The position numbers and the translations under genes are program-made. A stretch of 43,107 nt of DNA, taken from contig WELB01000030.1 in the NCBI GenBank assembly GCA_009602725.1, positions 24,520 to 67,626 on the forward strand. The letters are read 5' to 3'. The notes beneath the pieces are model-generated. The model was not told the DNA's origin and did no database searches. It worked only from the letters and a program-made list of their open reading frames with translations. This DNA comes from Spirogloea muscicola. Taxonomy: Eukaryota > Streptophyta > Zygnematophyceae > Spirogloeales > Spirogloeaceae. Below are positions 1 to 9,968 of this stretch, one piece after another. Position 1 is the first letter of the stretch. Each line of letters begins with the position of its first letter.

Positions 1-182
1 GGGGACCCACTTCCAGGAGCCCAGCATCTCTGATCTGCGGCTGCTTAGCAGGGGTTACTGAGTGTCTCGTAGCAGCTTTGTTTCTGTTACTTAGCGCTTC
101 CCCTGGCCCCCTTCTCGTATTCTGTTCATTCTTTTTCGGGCTGGTTGTTCCAGCCCCTATTCTCAATGGGCGAGCACTTTCT
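1..182 (+). mobile_element. Family A RLE-type non-LTR element, 3' end, cut by the window edge
   Basis: Bases 2-61 encode the last 19 residues of the family A protein, ending in the signature SISDLRLLSRGY and a TGA stop. A 3' UTR of about 120 bp follows. It contains the stem-loop GGGCTGG-TTGTT-CCAGCCC at 138-156 and ends near 182 in GAGCACTTTCTTCT with no poly(A). The same stop-to-terminus arrangement recurs at 389-552, 15469-15916, 22165-22376, 31080-31285, 36245-36452 and 38300-38745. Only the C-terminal tip of the RT-endonuclease protein lies in the window. Confidence 0.75.
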
Positions 183-248
183 TCTCTACGGGGTATTCTC
201 ATTTCTGGGCTGGCCGATAACGAAGAGGAGATACTCTTCACAGTTGAG

Positions 249-316
249 AGTGACGGCTGCGGTTGGCCAGCCCAGGAAAAAAGAAGAAGTGGCACTCCCA
301 AAAGGGTGAACAAATC
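249..316 (-). mobile_element. Family D 3' tail fragment
   Basis: Read on the minus strand this resembles the last bases of the family D tail, ending in GGGAGTGCCACTTCTTC, and then abuts a further GGGCTGG-containing hairpin half. No coding sequence is attached. It matches the ends of the fuller D copies at 20010 and 29265, so it is probably an extremely 5'-truncated insertion or a rearranged piece. Confidence 0.45.
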
Positions 317-363
317 AATGTCAGCCATCGCCACCTACCTGGAAGAGTCCGTCCTCCTCCTTG

Positions 364-577
364 AGGCGAGGGAGGTGGGTTCCTTGCCCAGCATCTCTGA
401 TCTGCGGCTGCTTAGCAGGGGTTACTGAGTGTCTCGTAGCAGCTTTGTTTCTGTTACTTAGCGCTTCCCCTGGCCCCCTTCTCGTACTCTGTTCATTCAT
501 TTTCGGGCTGGTTGTTCCAGCCCCTATTCTCAATGGGCGAGCACTTTCTTCTTGCGCGGAACCCACCTCCCTCGCCT
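364..577. repeat. 20-bp perfect inverted repeat bracketing a family A copy
   Basis: AGGCGAGGGAGGTGGGTTCC at 364-383 is the exact reverse complement of 558-577. The 174 bp between the arms hold the family A C-terminus and 3' UTR. The inner parts of the arms resemble the sequence just upstream of the conserved C-terminus in other A copies (ACCCACCTCCAGG), so the structure may derive from a fold-back or head-to-head rearrangement of A sequences. Confidence 0.7.
389..552 (+). mobile_element. Family A 3' end, second copy
   Basis: The C-terminal codons for SISDLRLLSRGY and a stop are followed by the family A 3' UTR, with the stem-loop at 505-523 and the terminus GAGCACTTTCTTCT. It is nearly identical to the copy at 1-182. 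A perfect 20-bp inverted repeat (364-383 and 558-577) brackets the copy, which an ordinary LINE insertion would not produce. Confidence 0.7.
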
Positions 578-594
578 AGTTCGTATCTCTCAGG

Positions 595-838
595 TCACGA
601 TCCGCTGTGCTTCCAGGCGATTGCTTTGCATCGCCGGGCTGGTCGCGCCCTTGCAGCAGCCTCGGATTTGCGCAGCGGGGTTGCTCTTCCTCCCCTCAGC
701 TCATCTGACTTCCTACTGCTGACTCGGGGGTATTGAGGGCGCCCTGTCTGCCTAGCCTTTGGCTCCGTCATGAACACCTGTATGCATCTGGCTGGCAGTT
801 TACAGCCGATTTTTTAATATCAGCAGCCGCTTTCCTAC
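595..838 (+). mobile_element. Family B 3' end
   Basis: An in-frame stretch encodes the family B C-terminus (ALHRRAGRALAAAS ... SSDFLLLTRGY) with the stop at 734-736. The B-specific tail continues to about 838, where it ends in CAGCAGCCGCTTTCC. The tail carries GGCTG (790-794) and CAGCC (803-807), a shorter version of the stem seen in the other families. The same tail lies at about 15170-15290 and 17280-17390 on the minus strand. The copy is strongly 5' truncated and non-coding in practice. Confidence 0.7.
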
Positions 839-2116
839 TCAACCTGCCTCGGTCGCCACTCTCCCGCTGCCCTTCCCGCTGCGCGGACGGCGAGCCCGCG
901 CCCTGCGCGCCTCCTACTCACCATCACCTCCAAAGTCGTAAGGTCTGTCAGAGGAATGTCTTGGAAGAGCTGTTTTGTCAGGCCGCTCCTGTCGTGCCCC
1001 AGCCCCACCGCGCCCCTCGCTTCTACACCCCTTCGCTCCGGTGGCTGGCCTCGCCATCTCTCTGCCCTCTTTGGTGCAGCCATGTCTCCGTGCTCCCCTG
1101 TCAGCTCTCTCCGAGAACATCGTATTGCCTCGGCTTCTGTAACTGCTTCTCGCTTCTTCCAACAACAGCTTGCTCGGCACTGAGCAACGTGTAGTGGCCT
1201 CGTCTGCCGCCGCAGCTTCTGCTCTTCTTCCACTTTCCTACTTCCCCACGGTCCACGCGGTCGCTGCATGGGCAGTTTCAGCTTCGCTGAAGGTCAACCC
1301 TTGAGGGGCTGAGCACACCTGCCTAGCTATGAGCCACTAGATCAGCCAGGACCACACTTCTATTAGGATCATGGCACCAACTTAGCTGGAAAACCTGGCA
1401 ACTAGGAGAAAGCTTACACTGTGATGTCCAGGTCCTTGCCCAAAACTACTGTCAACTGTGGCATGCTGTTGTGGCTAGATTTGTCTGCCAAGATGCCTGG
1501 TTAGCTCCCCACTGAAGCAAAATATCACAGATGAGCATGTTACGCACAATATGCATGGTGAAACATTCCTCCTACCAAGTCAAAACACTCATGAGATGTT
1601 CATGTTCTGTACTCATGACCAGCTCCTCTCTCATGAATTAAATGTCATCGCTTTGTCCCATTACACGAGTCGGAAGAAGTGCACAGCCTCAGGCTCACTA
1701 GTAGTAAGAGCCGATGCAAAGCCATGCGCATGAGTATTGGTCTTCTGAAATGCCTTCTGATTTACCCTTATTACATTCACCGATTGTAATAAGATTGGTG
1801 TTGTTGTCTCTTCTAGTCGTCACTTGTCATCACAAGCTCAGTCTCGTGACTCGAGTGGCTGAAGTATTGTCGATCTTAACAGGATCCAAATGGAATCCAC
1901 AGTGGACATCATTTAGATGTCATGCTGCAATCCTAGTGCTTGGGAGGAACCATGTCGCTGTGCTAGTGCAGCATGATGAAATGTGATATTCCTCATTGTA
2001 ATATCAGTGAGCTCATGATGCGCATAGCTGCTCAATGGACCACGATCTCAAGCTTGGCATCGTGATTAACAGGACAGCAGGCAGGTGCAACTGAACAATG
2101 TGAGCAGACGATGCCA
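839..2116. other. Region without a recognised gene
   Basis: From 839 to about 1270 the sequence is GC-rich with overlapping open frames on both strands. The minus frame at 835-1269 is basic and low in complexity and resembles nothing I know. From 1280 to 2116 the sequence is AT-richer with frequent stops, and I see no exon pattern or retroelement tail. It may hold 3' UTR or introns of the minus-strand gene at 2117-2746. Confidence 0.4.
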
Positions 2117-2673
2117 TCACGTGTACGGAGGTGCTGCGTAGGCTCGAGTGGCGAGATGCAAAGCAAAGAACCACGATTGCAGTAGGAAGCCAACGGCAGC
2201 AGCAAGCAACAGGTACTGCCTGGCTGCGGGTGACTGCAGCCTGTGCAGGACAGCGGCATCTCTTGTCTTGGAGCCATCTACGTTCAGCTGCACAGTTGTT
2301 TCCTTCGCAGACACCGGCGTATCTTCTGGCGAATCTGGCACAGGCTGAAACTCCTCAGTCGTGGAGATGGCTGTCGATGCCAGTGTATCTTGCGGCTCGT
2401 CAAGGTAAGAGCCTCCGAGCAGTCCCCGTTTCTCGCTGCTCGCAGCCGCCAGGGCCAGTGCATGCTTGGAGCCGGCGCTTCTGGAGCGGAGCAGGCCGGC
2501 CGGCGGTGGCGGCGTTGGCGGCCTGCCGCCAGGCGCTGCCCTCGCACCGCCGCTGGGACGGCTCACCGCAGGGCTTCCCTGCAGCCTTTGCTCGCTACTG
2601 CGGCGCATGATGGCGGGTCCTGGCTTGCCCGATCGGGCCTGGACGCTCTGCCGGCCGCTTTCAGCCGGCGGCA

Positions 2674-2710
<37 letters not shown>

Positions 2711-2746
2711 TTGTCGTGCTGCAGGCGGCTGCGAAGGCGGTAGCAT
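2117..2746 (-). CDS. Proline-rich protein with a single C-terminal membrane segment, function unknown
   Basis: This 209-codon frame starts at an ATG (2746-2744). The N-terminus has a run of 11 prolines encoded by a GCC/GGC repeat, followed by a low-complexity Ser/Pro/Ala/Arg region to about residue 90. An acidic stretch (about residues 110-150) follows, then a hydrophobic segment near residues 178-200 (LLLAAAVGFLLQSWFFALHLA) and a short tail. This would suit a single-pass membrane protein with a long soluble N-terminal part. It reads in the same direction as the mutase gene and lies downstream of it. I recognise no family. It could instead be the first exon of a longer gene, because it ends just after the membrane segment. 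Coding status rests only on length, a good ATG and a GC-rich upstream region. Confidence 0.45.
2666..2710. repeat. (GGC)n trinucleotide repeat
   Basis: About 12-13 near-perfect GGC units. Read on the minus strand they encode the proline run of the protein at 2117-2746. Such tracts are prone to length change. Confidence 0.85.
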
Positions 2747-3348
2747 GCAGGCGGGAGGCCAGGCCCCGTCACATCAAGCGGAGGGGGAGGGAGGGGGATA
2801 GTGGCCCAAGGGAAGAGGCGACTTTGTAGTCCAGAGCAGCGCCCGGGGAGGGGAGGAGGCCAAGGGGGAACTCTCTCGGATACAGAAATTTGGAGTGCCA
2901 AAGCGGCCGCGCCGTCTCGTCGCCAAGCCCCTCGCCGCCAGCGCCGCCCGCCGCCGCAGACGCCGCCGACCCTGGCGGCGGCCGGGCGCACGGCCGTTGA
3001 CGCGCCGCCAGTGCCACTGCTCGCTGCGTCGACATGAGTGGCGATACATGATGCCGTTTGCACACCCCGCGCTCAGAAACTGAGAGATAGATTGCTAGTA
3101 ATGAAGACTTTTCGTGGTCCATAATTCTACATTGATCCCACTTTCATGGTATGTCAAAATTCCCAGTCTTGGCCGGCCTACTGGCGGACTCCTCACAAGC
3201 CGGCGCCCCAAGCGCCGCCCCAAGGACGCCAAGCAAGGTTGCAGTCCTCTGCAGTTGAGAGCCTAACGAGTAGAGAGCCGTTCGACGTGGCCATAGTACT
3301 TCGCTCAGGCGGCTCGAAGCGCGACCAATTCTAGTGGTCGCGGCAAAG
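2747..3348. other. GC-rich spacer between the mutase gene and the proline-rich gene
   Basis: The part from 2747 to about 3040 is very GC-rich and probably holds the promoter and 5' UTR of the minus-strand gene at 2117-2746. The part from about 3050 to 3348 would be the 3' UTR of the mutase gene. Overlapping frames here are low-complexity GC artefacts. I see no RNA gene. Confidence 0.4.
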
Positions 3349-6300
3349 TCAGCAGGCTGTTGTGCTTGCAGGGCCCTTGCTGTCATCCAGGCCACTCATG
3401 AGTTTCGCCAAGATGCTCTTTGCGCACTGAGGCACTGGTGTGCCTGGGCCAAATACTAATCCCACGCCATGTTGATATAGGACCTCGTGGTCCTGCGGAG
3501 GGACAACACCACCTAGGACCACGAGCACGTCATCCATGCCATGCTCCTTGAGGGCTTTCATCAATGGAGGGATCAGGGCTTTGTGCCCCGCTGCCTGTGA
3601 TACACACCCATAAACAGATTGTTATGTTGAACATATTGTCATATGTAGGCCATGAGTAGCACCAAAGCAAGCACACTACAAGCCTTGAGGAGGCTCCCTG
3701 CTTGTGCAGTCACCGCTGACATGTGCCTTTCTGCTAAAGACAATCCATGACAATCCATTTGTAGCAAGAAGTCTGTGAAATGGACCTGCGAGCTGATGCC
3801 AACAACGTGCACATCTGCTACCATAGCGCTGCGGGCCACCTCTTCCGGTGTCTGGAACAAGGGCCCAATGTCAACGTCAAAGCCCATATCAGCAAGACCC
3901 GTGGCTATCACCTGCACCAACACAAGAGGGGCAACCTTGCCATCAGCCTTATAGGGGACGGAGCTGTACAACAATAGTCACACATACAGCATGCTGTACG
4001 GGAGCATCGGTCGCCCATCACTCGTCCTGCCCCTCCTTAGCAAGTGAGACGTGTACTGCTCAACCAAGCAGCTACCAAACTCTTCGTTGGGTCGTGCTGA
4101 GTAAGCTAAAGGTTTGGCATGTGTCCATCTGAGCTGGAGACAAGCTACCTTGGCTCCTCGGTCATGACCATCTTGGCCCACCTTTGCAACCAGAATGCGA
4201 GGCCGCCTTCCAGCCTGTTCCAGGAACTTCTCCACTTCACTCATCACCTCTGCAATCTCCACTTCGTTATTGCCAAATTCACCGCTGCAAATGGTGATGC
4301 CATAGTTTATTTCAGACTCCGGAGTGGCTACTTAAGCGTGAAATTTCCACATGTAGCTTGGGTACTGCAAGAAAGTTCAGCAACCTGAGCAGTGGGTCAC
4401 CACCACAGGCTGTCCGGGTCACTGAATCGCTCAAACGAGGCTGTCTTGTGAGCTGAATGATTGCAGAAAGGAAGTTTCCGTGCGCAAGAGTTGCATGTGC
4501 AGACACGCCTCCTGGGCCAACATTCACCTGTAGGATCCTGCAGCCACGTGTGTTGGCGCTTTGTGACGACCCCAGGCTTTCTCCAGAGCATACGTGATCT
4601 CGCCAACGGTGCAGCGTGCCTTGGCTGCCTCCACAGCCAAGTGCAGGAGGTTTGCACCTCTCACCTCCCTCCTAGCTTCTGTTGTCAAGGCCTCCATTGC
4701 TGCGTGCACCCTGCATGTTGCTAGGTATGAAACCAGATATTAAGAAATTTGCAAATTGCAGAGCACAAAATGGACATTACATTTTATTGAGCTTGAGCAC
4801 CCTGGACAAGAACACCACGATGTTTGACCCGCTTCAGTGCTGAGTAACAGCTGGCCTTAAAGCATCTCTGAGACTCCATGCAACTTGACAGGTACAGTAC
4901 CCTGCCGGCTCTTTGGATTTTCTTTACACCCTCTAAGCTGCGTAGCAGACAACCTTAAGCCTTGCACATCTTGGCTGACTGCACTACGCAGGTTTCAGCA
5001 GACTCCATCTAAAACAAGTGGCTCATACAAGGACCCACTGAAATGCAAACAGCCAACAGCTTGGAGAAGCACATCAGCCAGTTCACTGAGAGTCTATGCT
5101 GGCCTCTGCTATCAAGCAATCATCCATCCTAGTCCTAATACATCGGCTCTCCACTCACACGACTAAATACACACCCACAGATTGCTTACCGATGCTCGTC
5201 TCTGTTTAACCGCAGGAGTTCCAGCCGCTTGACTTGGGCTTGAAGGACTGACGCATTGTCTATGCTCCGAATCTCCACACCTTCCTCCTTGTCAACCTGA
5301 TACTTGTTCACACCCACTATCACCTCCCGGCCAGAGTCGATCCTTGCCTGCAGTCAGCGCCAGCAGTTTGTGTGTTGCAGGAGCAGCTGTCACGCATCTG
5401 AGCACACTGCCGCCTGGTACCATGCTTCCTGCCTCTCAGTGGAAGAACTTGCCCTGCGTAAGCACTTAATGTGTCTACAACTCCTTTGTTGTTGCCAGAT
5501 TGAGAGCGTTGCCATGAGTGAAGCATGCCTGGATTGCATGCCTGCCATGAGAGCGTTGCTATGAGTGAAGCATGCCTGAATTGCATGCCTGCCAGCTCTC
5601 ACCTGCTTCCTGGCTGCACACTCCTCTATTCGGAGCTTGGGTAGGCCCGAAGCGATGGCTTTTGTCATCCCTCCAGCCTCCTCCACCTCGTTCACGATTC
5701 TCAAGGCTTCAATCTCCAAGTCTGACGTGAGGCTTTCCATCATGTACGATCCACCCCAGGGGTCCGCAACCTGGTGGTCAGAATGCGCACTCTAGATCAT
5801 TCTCAATATCAAGATAGAAAGGGCTTCTCCAGGACTAAGAAACATGCCTTAATTCCAATCTCGGAACGTAATGCATGAGCTGACGGACATGCAGAAAAGA
5901 GACACTGGCAACAAGTGTGGCGCAATGTTGCTGCAACGTACACGCGTCAGACCAGCCTCATGTTGAAGTATGAGCTGGGTGTTGCGAGCAATCCTTGCGC
6001 TCAAGTCTGATGGTAAGGCCATAGCCTTCAAGCACGTGTCAGACTGATCCCAGATTAGAGACCAGCAACTTTGTTGGCGATGCGCAGCCGTGTGTGACTT
6101 CAATTAGAAGTTCTATGACTTCAAACGAAGCAGACATCAAGGTTGGTATGTGAGTCACTCCTACAGGTCTGGGCACCACTGTCGATGCTACAATATCCTC
6201 ATTCCTCTCTACTTAGTGCTTCCATGACATGGAGAGTCTGCAACCTTGATGGCCTTGACTAGGAGGGCCTGCAAAACTAGCTTGTGGACATGTACTTTGT

Positions 6301-9300
6301 GCATGCAATCTGCTTACTTCGTCAAACGAGTTTGTGTGAAGAGACTGGGTGCCACCAAGCACAGCCGCCATCGCCTCCACTGTTGTCCGGACGATGTTGT
6401 TGAACGGATCCTGCTCTGTCAAGCTATAGCCTGAAGTCTACCACCACAAGAACTTACATTTCACAATCTTCACTACAATGCCATTCACAGTACTGCACTC
6501 AAGCTCTAACGTCTCTCAAGAGGGTCTAAGTCACGCTGTATTTCAAATATTTGCAAGGACAACAGATATATAGGTGGAGGGTGGTTAATTGCAAGATGTG
6601 GAGGCAGGGGTCACATGGAGGTCAGAGTAGTGTCATAATAACACTCTCCTTACTGCATACCTGGCAGTGTGTTCGGAGGACCATGGATCTTTGGTCCTTA
6701 GGATCAAACTTTTCCTGCTTCATTGCAAGTCGATCAGCATGACGGCAGTCAATAGCTGCACAATCACTGAATTTCATGCCAAAGGGTTGATTCTAAGTGT
6801 GAGGCGTCAGTGAGCACCTTGACGAGCTTTGCCCATAAGCGCCTAGCAGCTCGCATCTTTGCAATCTACACAACGCCATAACAAGCGAGCCAACATAAGA
6901 ATAATGTAGTCCAACACAAGGAAGAAAAAAGTATCCAGCTCCAGAAGAGGTTGTTACCACCAGAGTAGCAGCTTCATCGCTAATAACCATCAATGTCAAT
7001 TTAGAGACCTGGAATCCGACAAAGTCTCTCTTACAGCAGATAGAGCAGGAGCATGAAGAGTGAAAGCCAGAGACACACTCAGCAGCCCCGAGGCCTTTGA
7101 TGACATGACACAAGTATGTTGCAGCAGTATTGGGGGACCTAGCAGAGCTCTCACTTCAAAGTAAAAGTCCATGCCAATGGCCCAGAAGAAGGAAAATCGA
7201 GGTGCCACTTCGTCCACACTTAGGCCCGCTTCTTGAGCGCATCGAACGTAATCCAGGCCGTCGGCAATCGTAAAGGCAAGCTCCACAGCACTGGACTTGC
7301 CCAAGAGCAAACATCAGGTAGTGCAGCCAGTTGCGTTAGCGGGTAGCGTGCATGTTGCAGGATGGAGTGAACATCATGACTGCCATTTGCTTGCAAGAAA
7401 GACAGCAGTGCAGCAACTGTGAGCAGTGTCAGACTCACAGCATGTACTTAGTGAGTCTGCTTGTATCCGTAGGTCAATGCCTACCCACCAGTCTGCGCCA
7501 GCCTCTTGCATGTGATAACCAGAGACAGAGATGGAGTTGAAGCGAGGCATGCGCTGCGCACAGTACTGCATGATGTCGCCCACGATTCTCATGGAGGGCA
7601 CTGGAGGATAAATGTACGTGTTCCGCACCATGTACTCCTTGAGGATGTCATTCTGAATGGTCCCTGCGAGCTGCTCGGATTGTACTCCTGCAAAAGGATA
7701 CAGCAGAATGACTGGCTGAAAGACCTACAGATGCCTATTGAAGATGCAGGTTGTGGTTTTCGTTGCGCGAGCAAGTATGAAAGTCAAAAAAAGTGTGTGC
7801 CAATTTGCCAAGCAGAGCAAGCCTGTTGGGTTGAAGAAGTTGGACTCTTGTCATGTGTATGTCAACCTCACCTGACGTGCAAGTTCTGAGTGTGAAGAAG
7901 CCCTAGAAACAGCAATTCAGAGGAAAATTGTTGAGCTGGAGGCAAGACTCTAATTAGCGACAAGACAAGTGACTAGACAAGATCTCAGTGACATTGTCAA
8001 GACAGCCAGGGGGGAGGTGGAATGGCGGCAGGAGAGACACCTCACCGGCCTCCTCGGCAGCTGTGATGAAGAAGGCCAGGACAGGCAGCACAGCACCATT
8101 CATGGTCATGCTGACGCTGATATCCGCCAGAGGGATGCCATCAAACAGTACCTTCATGTCCTCTACAGAGTCGATGGCCACACCCGCCATGCCCACATCC
8201 CCAGCAACACGGGGGTGGTCCGAGTCATACCTGGCATGTGGGAAGCCAAGAGAACAGGGTGAGGGCCAGCCAGCAGCATTCATGTACCGCAGTGGCGCGA
8301 CTGCGAAAGACGTTGCTATAAGATAGTGCCTATAGACAGTATGACGACTAACACAAAATCATCAAGGAAGGAATCTGCTGCGATGCCAACCCACGGTGGG
8401 TGGCGAGGTCAAATGCGATGCTGAGGCCCTTCTGCCCTGCCGCCAAGCTCCTGCGGTAGAATGCATTGGACTCCTCTGCAGTGCTGGATGCAGCAGGTCG
8501 AAACAATGACAGGTCATGTGCTGGCCGGAAAGCCCAAGCTTGTCAGTGAATCCACGCAGCATGCTTGATTGCTAACCTTATAGACAAGCGTCGTAGACAT
8601 CGCATGAGCCTGTCCGGCGACATCTGAAGCTTCTATATCTAGAAGCTGACTCTCACACAAAGTGGCCGATACAGGCTCCAAGTTTCCGCATAAGCACTTG
8701 TGCTTAAGTGCGTAAGTAAATGACTTGAGTGATTCCCCAGTATATGGTACAAAAGCACACAACAGGAGCAATCCACCATTGAGTGGAGGCATCAGCGAGC
8801 ATGCCTGTAGCCGGCATACTGGCGGATGGTCCACGGCCGGCCGGTGTACATGGAGGCGTACGGTCCCCGCGTGTAGGGCCACACACCCGGCATCTCCACG
8901 GCCGCGCCCTGCTCCCTGCTCAGCACATCGGCGGCCATGTACACGGGCTTGATATAGATGCCCTGTTGCCAGGAATAGGTATGACCACCTTCATCTGTCA
9001 GGTACTTAGTAAGTGCAGCTTTCGAGTGCTGGGTTCGAGTCCAGCGCCTGCAGTCCATGGTGGACTCAGTGGACTTAGTGGATACCCCAGAAGCCAGCTA
9101 AGGGAATGGGACTCAATGCGGAAGCCATGGCATGGGGGCTGAGAGCAAGCAGGCAACTCGCGCCGCCGCCAGGCAGAGGGACGGCTGTGCCGTCGGCGCA
9201 CATGACCTCGAGAGAAGTGGCCGCGAGCTTGTCCCACGGGTCAGCGCCCTTGATCTCCCGCCGCGCCCGGTCCTTCCACTGCTGCAGTGCCCCACTGGCA

Positions 9301-9678
9301 GCGGCCGGGGAAGGCTGCGGCGCCAATGGCGGCCCTCCGCGTCCCGCAAGGGTGCTAGCGGGCCGCCAAAGGCCGGCCAAGCTGCCGGCACAGCAGGCGC
9401 GGACCTGCACAGGAGCCTTCGCCGGCTGTCAGGCCTGGCGATTGCCACCGGCCCGGCGGAGAGACGCCAGGCCCGCTTAGTCCTGCTTGCCAGCACTGAA
9501 CCTTAGACCATGGCGCTGCCGTTGATTTTAGCCACCGCAGCCGCCGCCAGCGCAGCCGCTTCGCAGTGTGGGATCCGAGCACGAGTCCCCTCTGGTCCAG
9601 TCTCAGCGGCGCACACACCGCTACGGCGACGGCGGCGGCGGCGCGGCGCCCGCCGTGGGGCCAGTGGAGGATGGCCAT
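3349..9678 (-). CDS. MCM: Methylmalonyl-CoA mutase, adenosylcobalamin-dependent, about 17 exons
   Basis: It interconverts (R)-methylmalonyl-CoA and succinyl-CoA, the last step of propionyl-CoA use, normally in mitochondria. Exons (minus): 9678-9502 (tentative), 9404-9207, 8962-8805, 8483-8391, 8230-8046, 7687-7489, 7290-7155, 6865-6818, 6714-6661, 6437-6318, 6025-5942, 5770-5603, 5347-5190, 4710-4528, 4284-4149, 3911-3786, 3594-3349. All joins keep frame and give about 822 aa (human enzyme about 750) that align end to end with the family. Visible motifs: [20 protein letters not shown] (substrate barrel), [11 protein letters not shown] (catalytic His), SLHTNSFDE, and the C-terminal B12 domain with GQDGHDRG, whose lower axial His is the codon at 4166-4164. 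The intron after 8805 has a GC donor (AG|GC). The N-terminus is uncertain: exon 2 has no in-frame ATG, so I place the start at 9678, giving a long basic, Ala-rich leader suited to mitochondrial import. No internal stop was seen. Confidence 0.93.
5502..5595. repeat. 47-bp tandem duplication in a mutase intron
   Basis: The unit beginning GAGAGCGTTG at 5502 is repeated at 5549 with a 47-bp period and only a few differences. It lies inside the intron between exons 5770-5603 and 5347-5190 and stops just before the donor, so splicing should be unaffected. Confidence 0.8.
8391..8804 (-). other. GC-AG intron in the mutase gene, with its downstream exon
   Basis: The exon ends GGCTACAG at 8805 and the intron begins GC (8804-8803). 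The acceptor is CATCCAG, with the next exon starting at 8483. Only this join restores the conserved QYAGYSTAEESN segment, with the Ser codon split AG|C. No GT donor nearby gives the same protein. Confidence 0.8.
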
Positions 9679-9724
9679 GCCCCCCGCCCGTCAAGGAAGG
9701 CCAAACTCTGACGGCGGCGCCACC

Positions 9725-9758
<34 letters not shown>

Positions 9759-9968
9759 AGATGAGAGACCCGAGCCCTGGAGAACTCAACCAAACCCTGA
9801 TTTGTGAAACCCTAAGATCCAAGAGTCGCCGCCGCCGCCGCCGCCGCCATTGCCGCTGCCGCGGCCGCCGNGGCGCGCCCTCCGCCGCCGGCGCCGCGCC
9901 CGGCAGCGCCTTCCGCTGCGCGGCGGAGGCCCGGAGCGGACGGCCAGCGCTGGGGCCTCCAAGCTGGA
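9679..9968. promoter_or_regulatory. Divergent promoter region between the mutase and Der genes
   Basis: Only about 290 bp separate the proposed start of the minus-strand mutase gene from the ATG of the plus-strand Der gene, so both must be driven from here or from overlapping first exons. The spacer is extremely GC-rich and holds two GC trinucleotide tracts (about 9726-9759 and 9826-9849) and an unresolved base at 9871. I see no TATA box. The spacing grows to about 560 bp if the tentative first mutase exon is wrong. Confidence 0.6.
9726..9849. repeat. Two GC-only trinucleotide tracts in the divergent promoter
   Basis: A (GCG)n tract of about 11 units lies at 9726-9759 and a (CCG)n tract of about 8 units at 9826-9849. 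They are opposite in base sense on the plus strand and separated by about 66 bp of ordinary sequence. The unresolved base at 9871 just downstream suggests that the region is hard to sequence. Confidence 0.8.

Noticed and set aside
835-1269. 144-codon minus-strand frame as a gene
   Set aside because: Basic low-complexity sequence with no known domain, overlapping open frames on both strands in a GC-rich stretch, and no start or splice support.
9015-9060. tRNA-like T-arm (GGGTTCGAGTCC) near 9030
   Set aside because: No matching acceptor, D or anticodon arms at the expected spacing. It lies inside a mutase intron.
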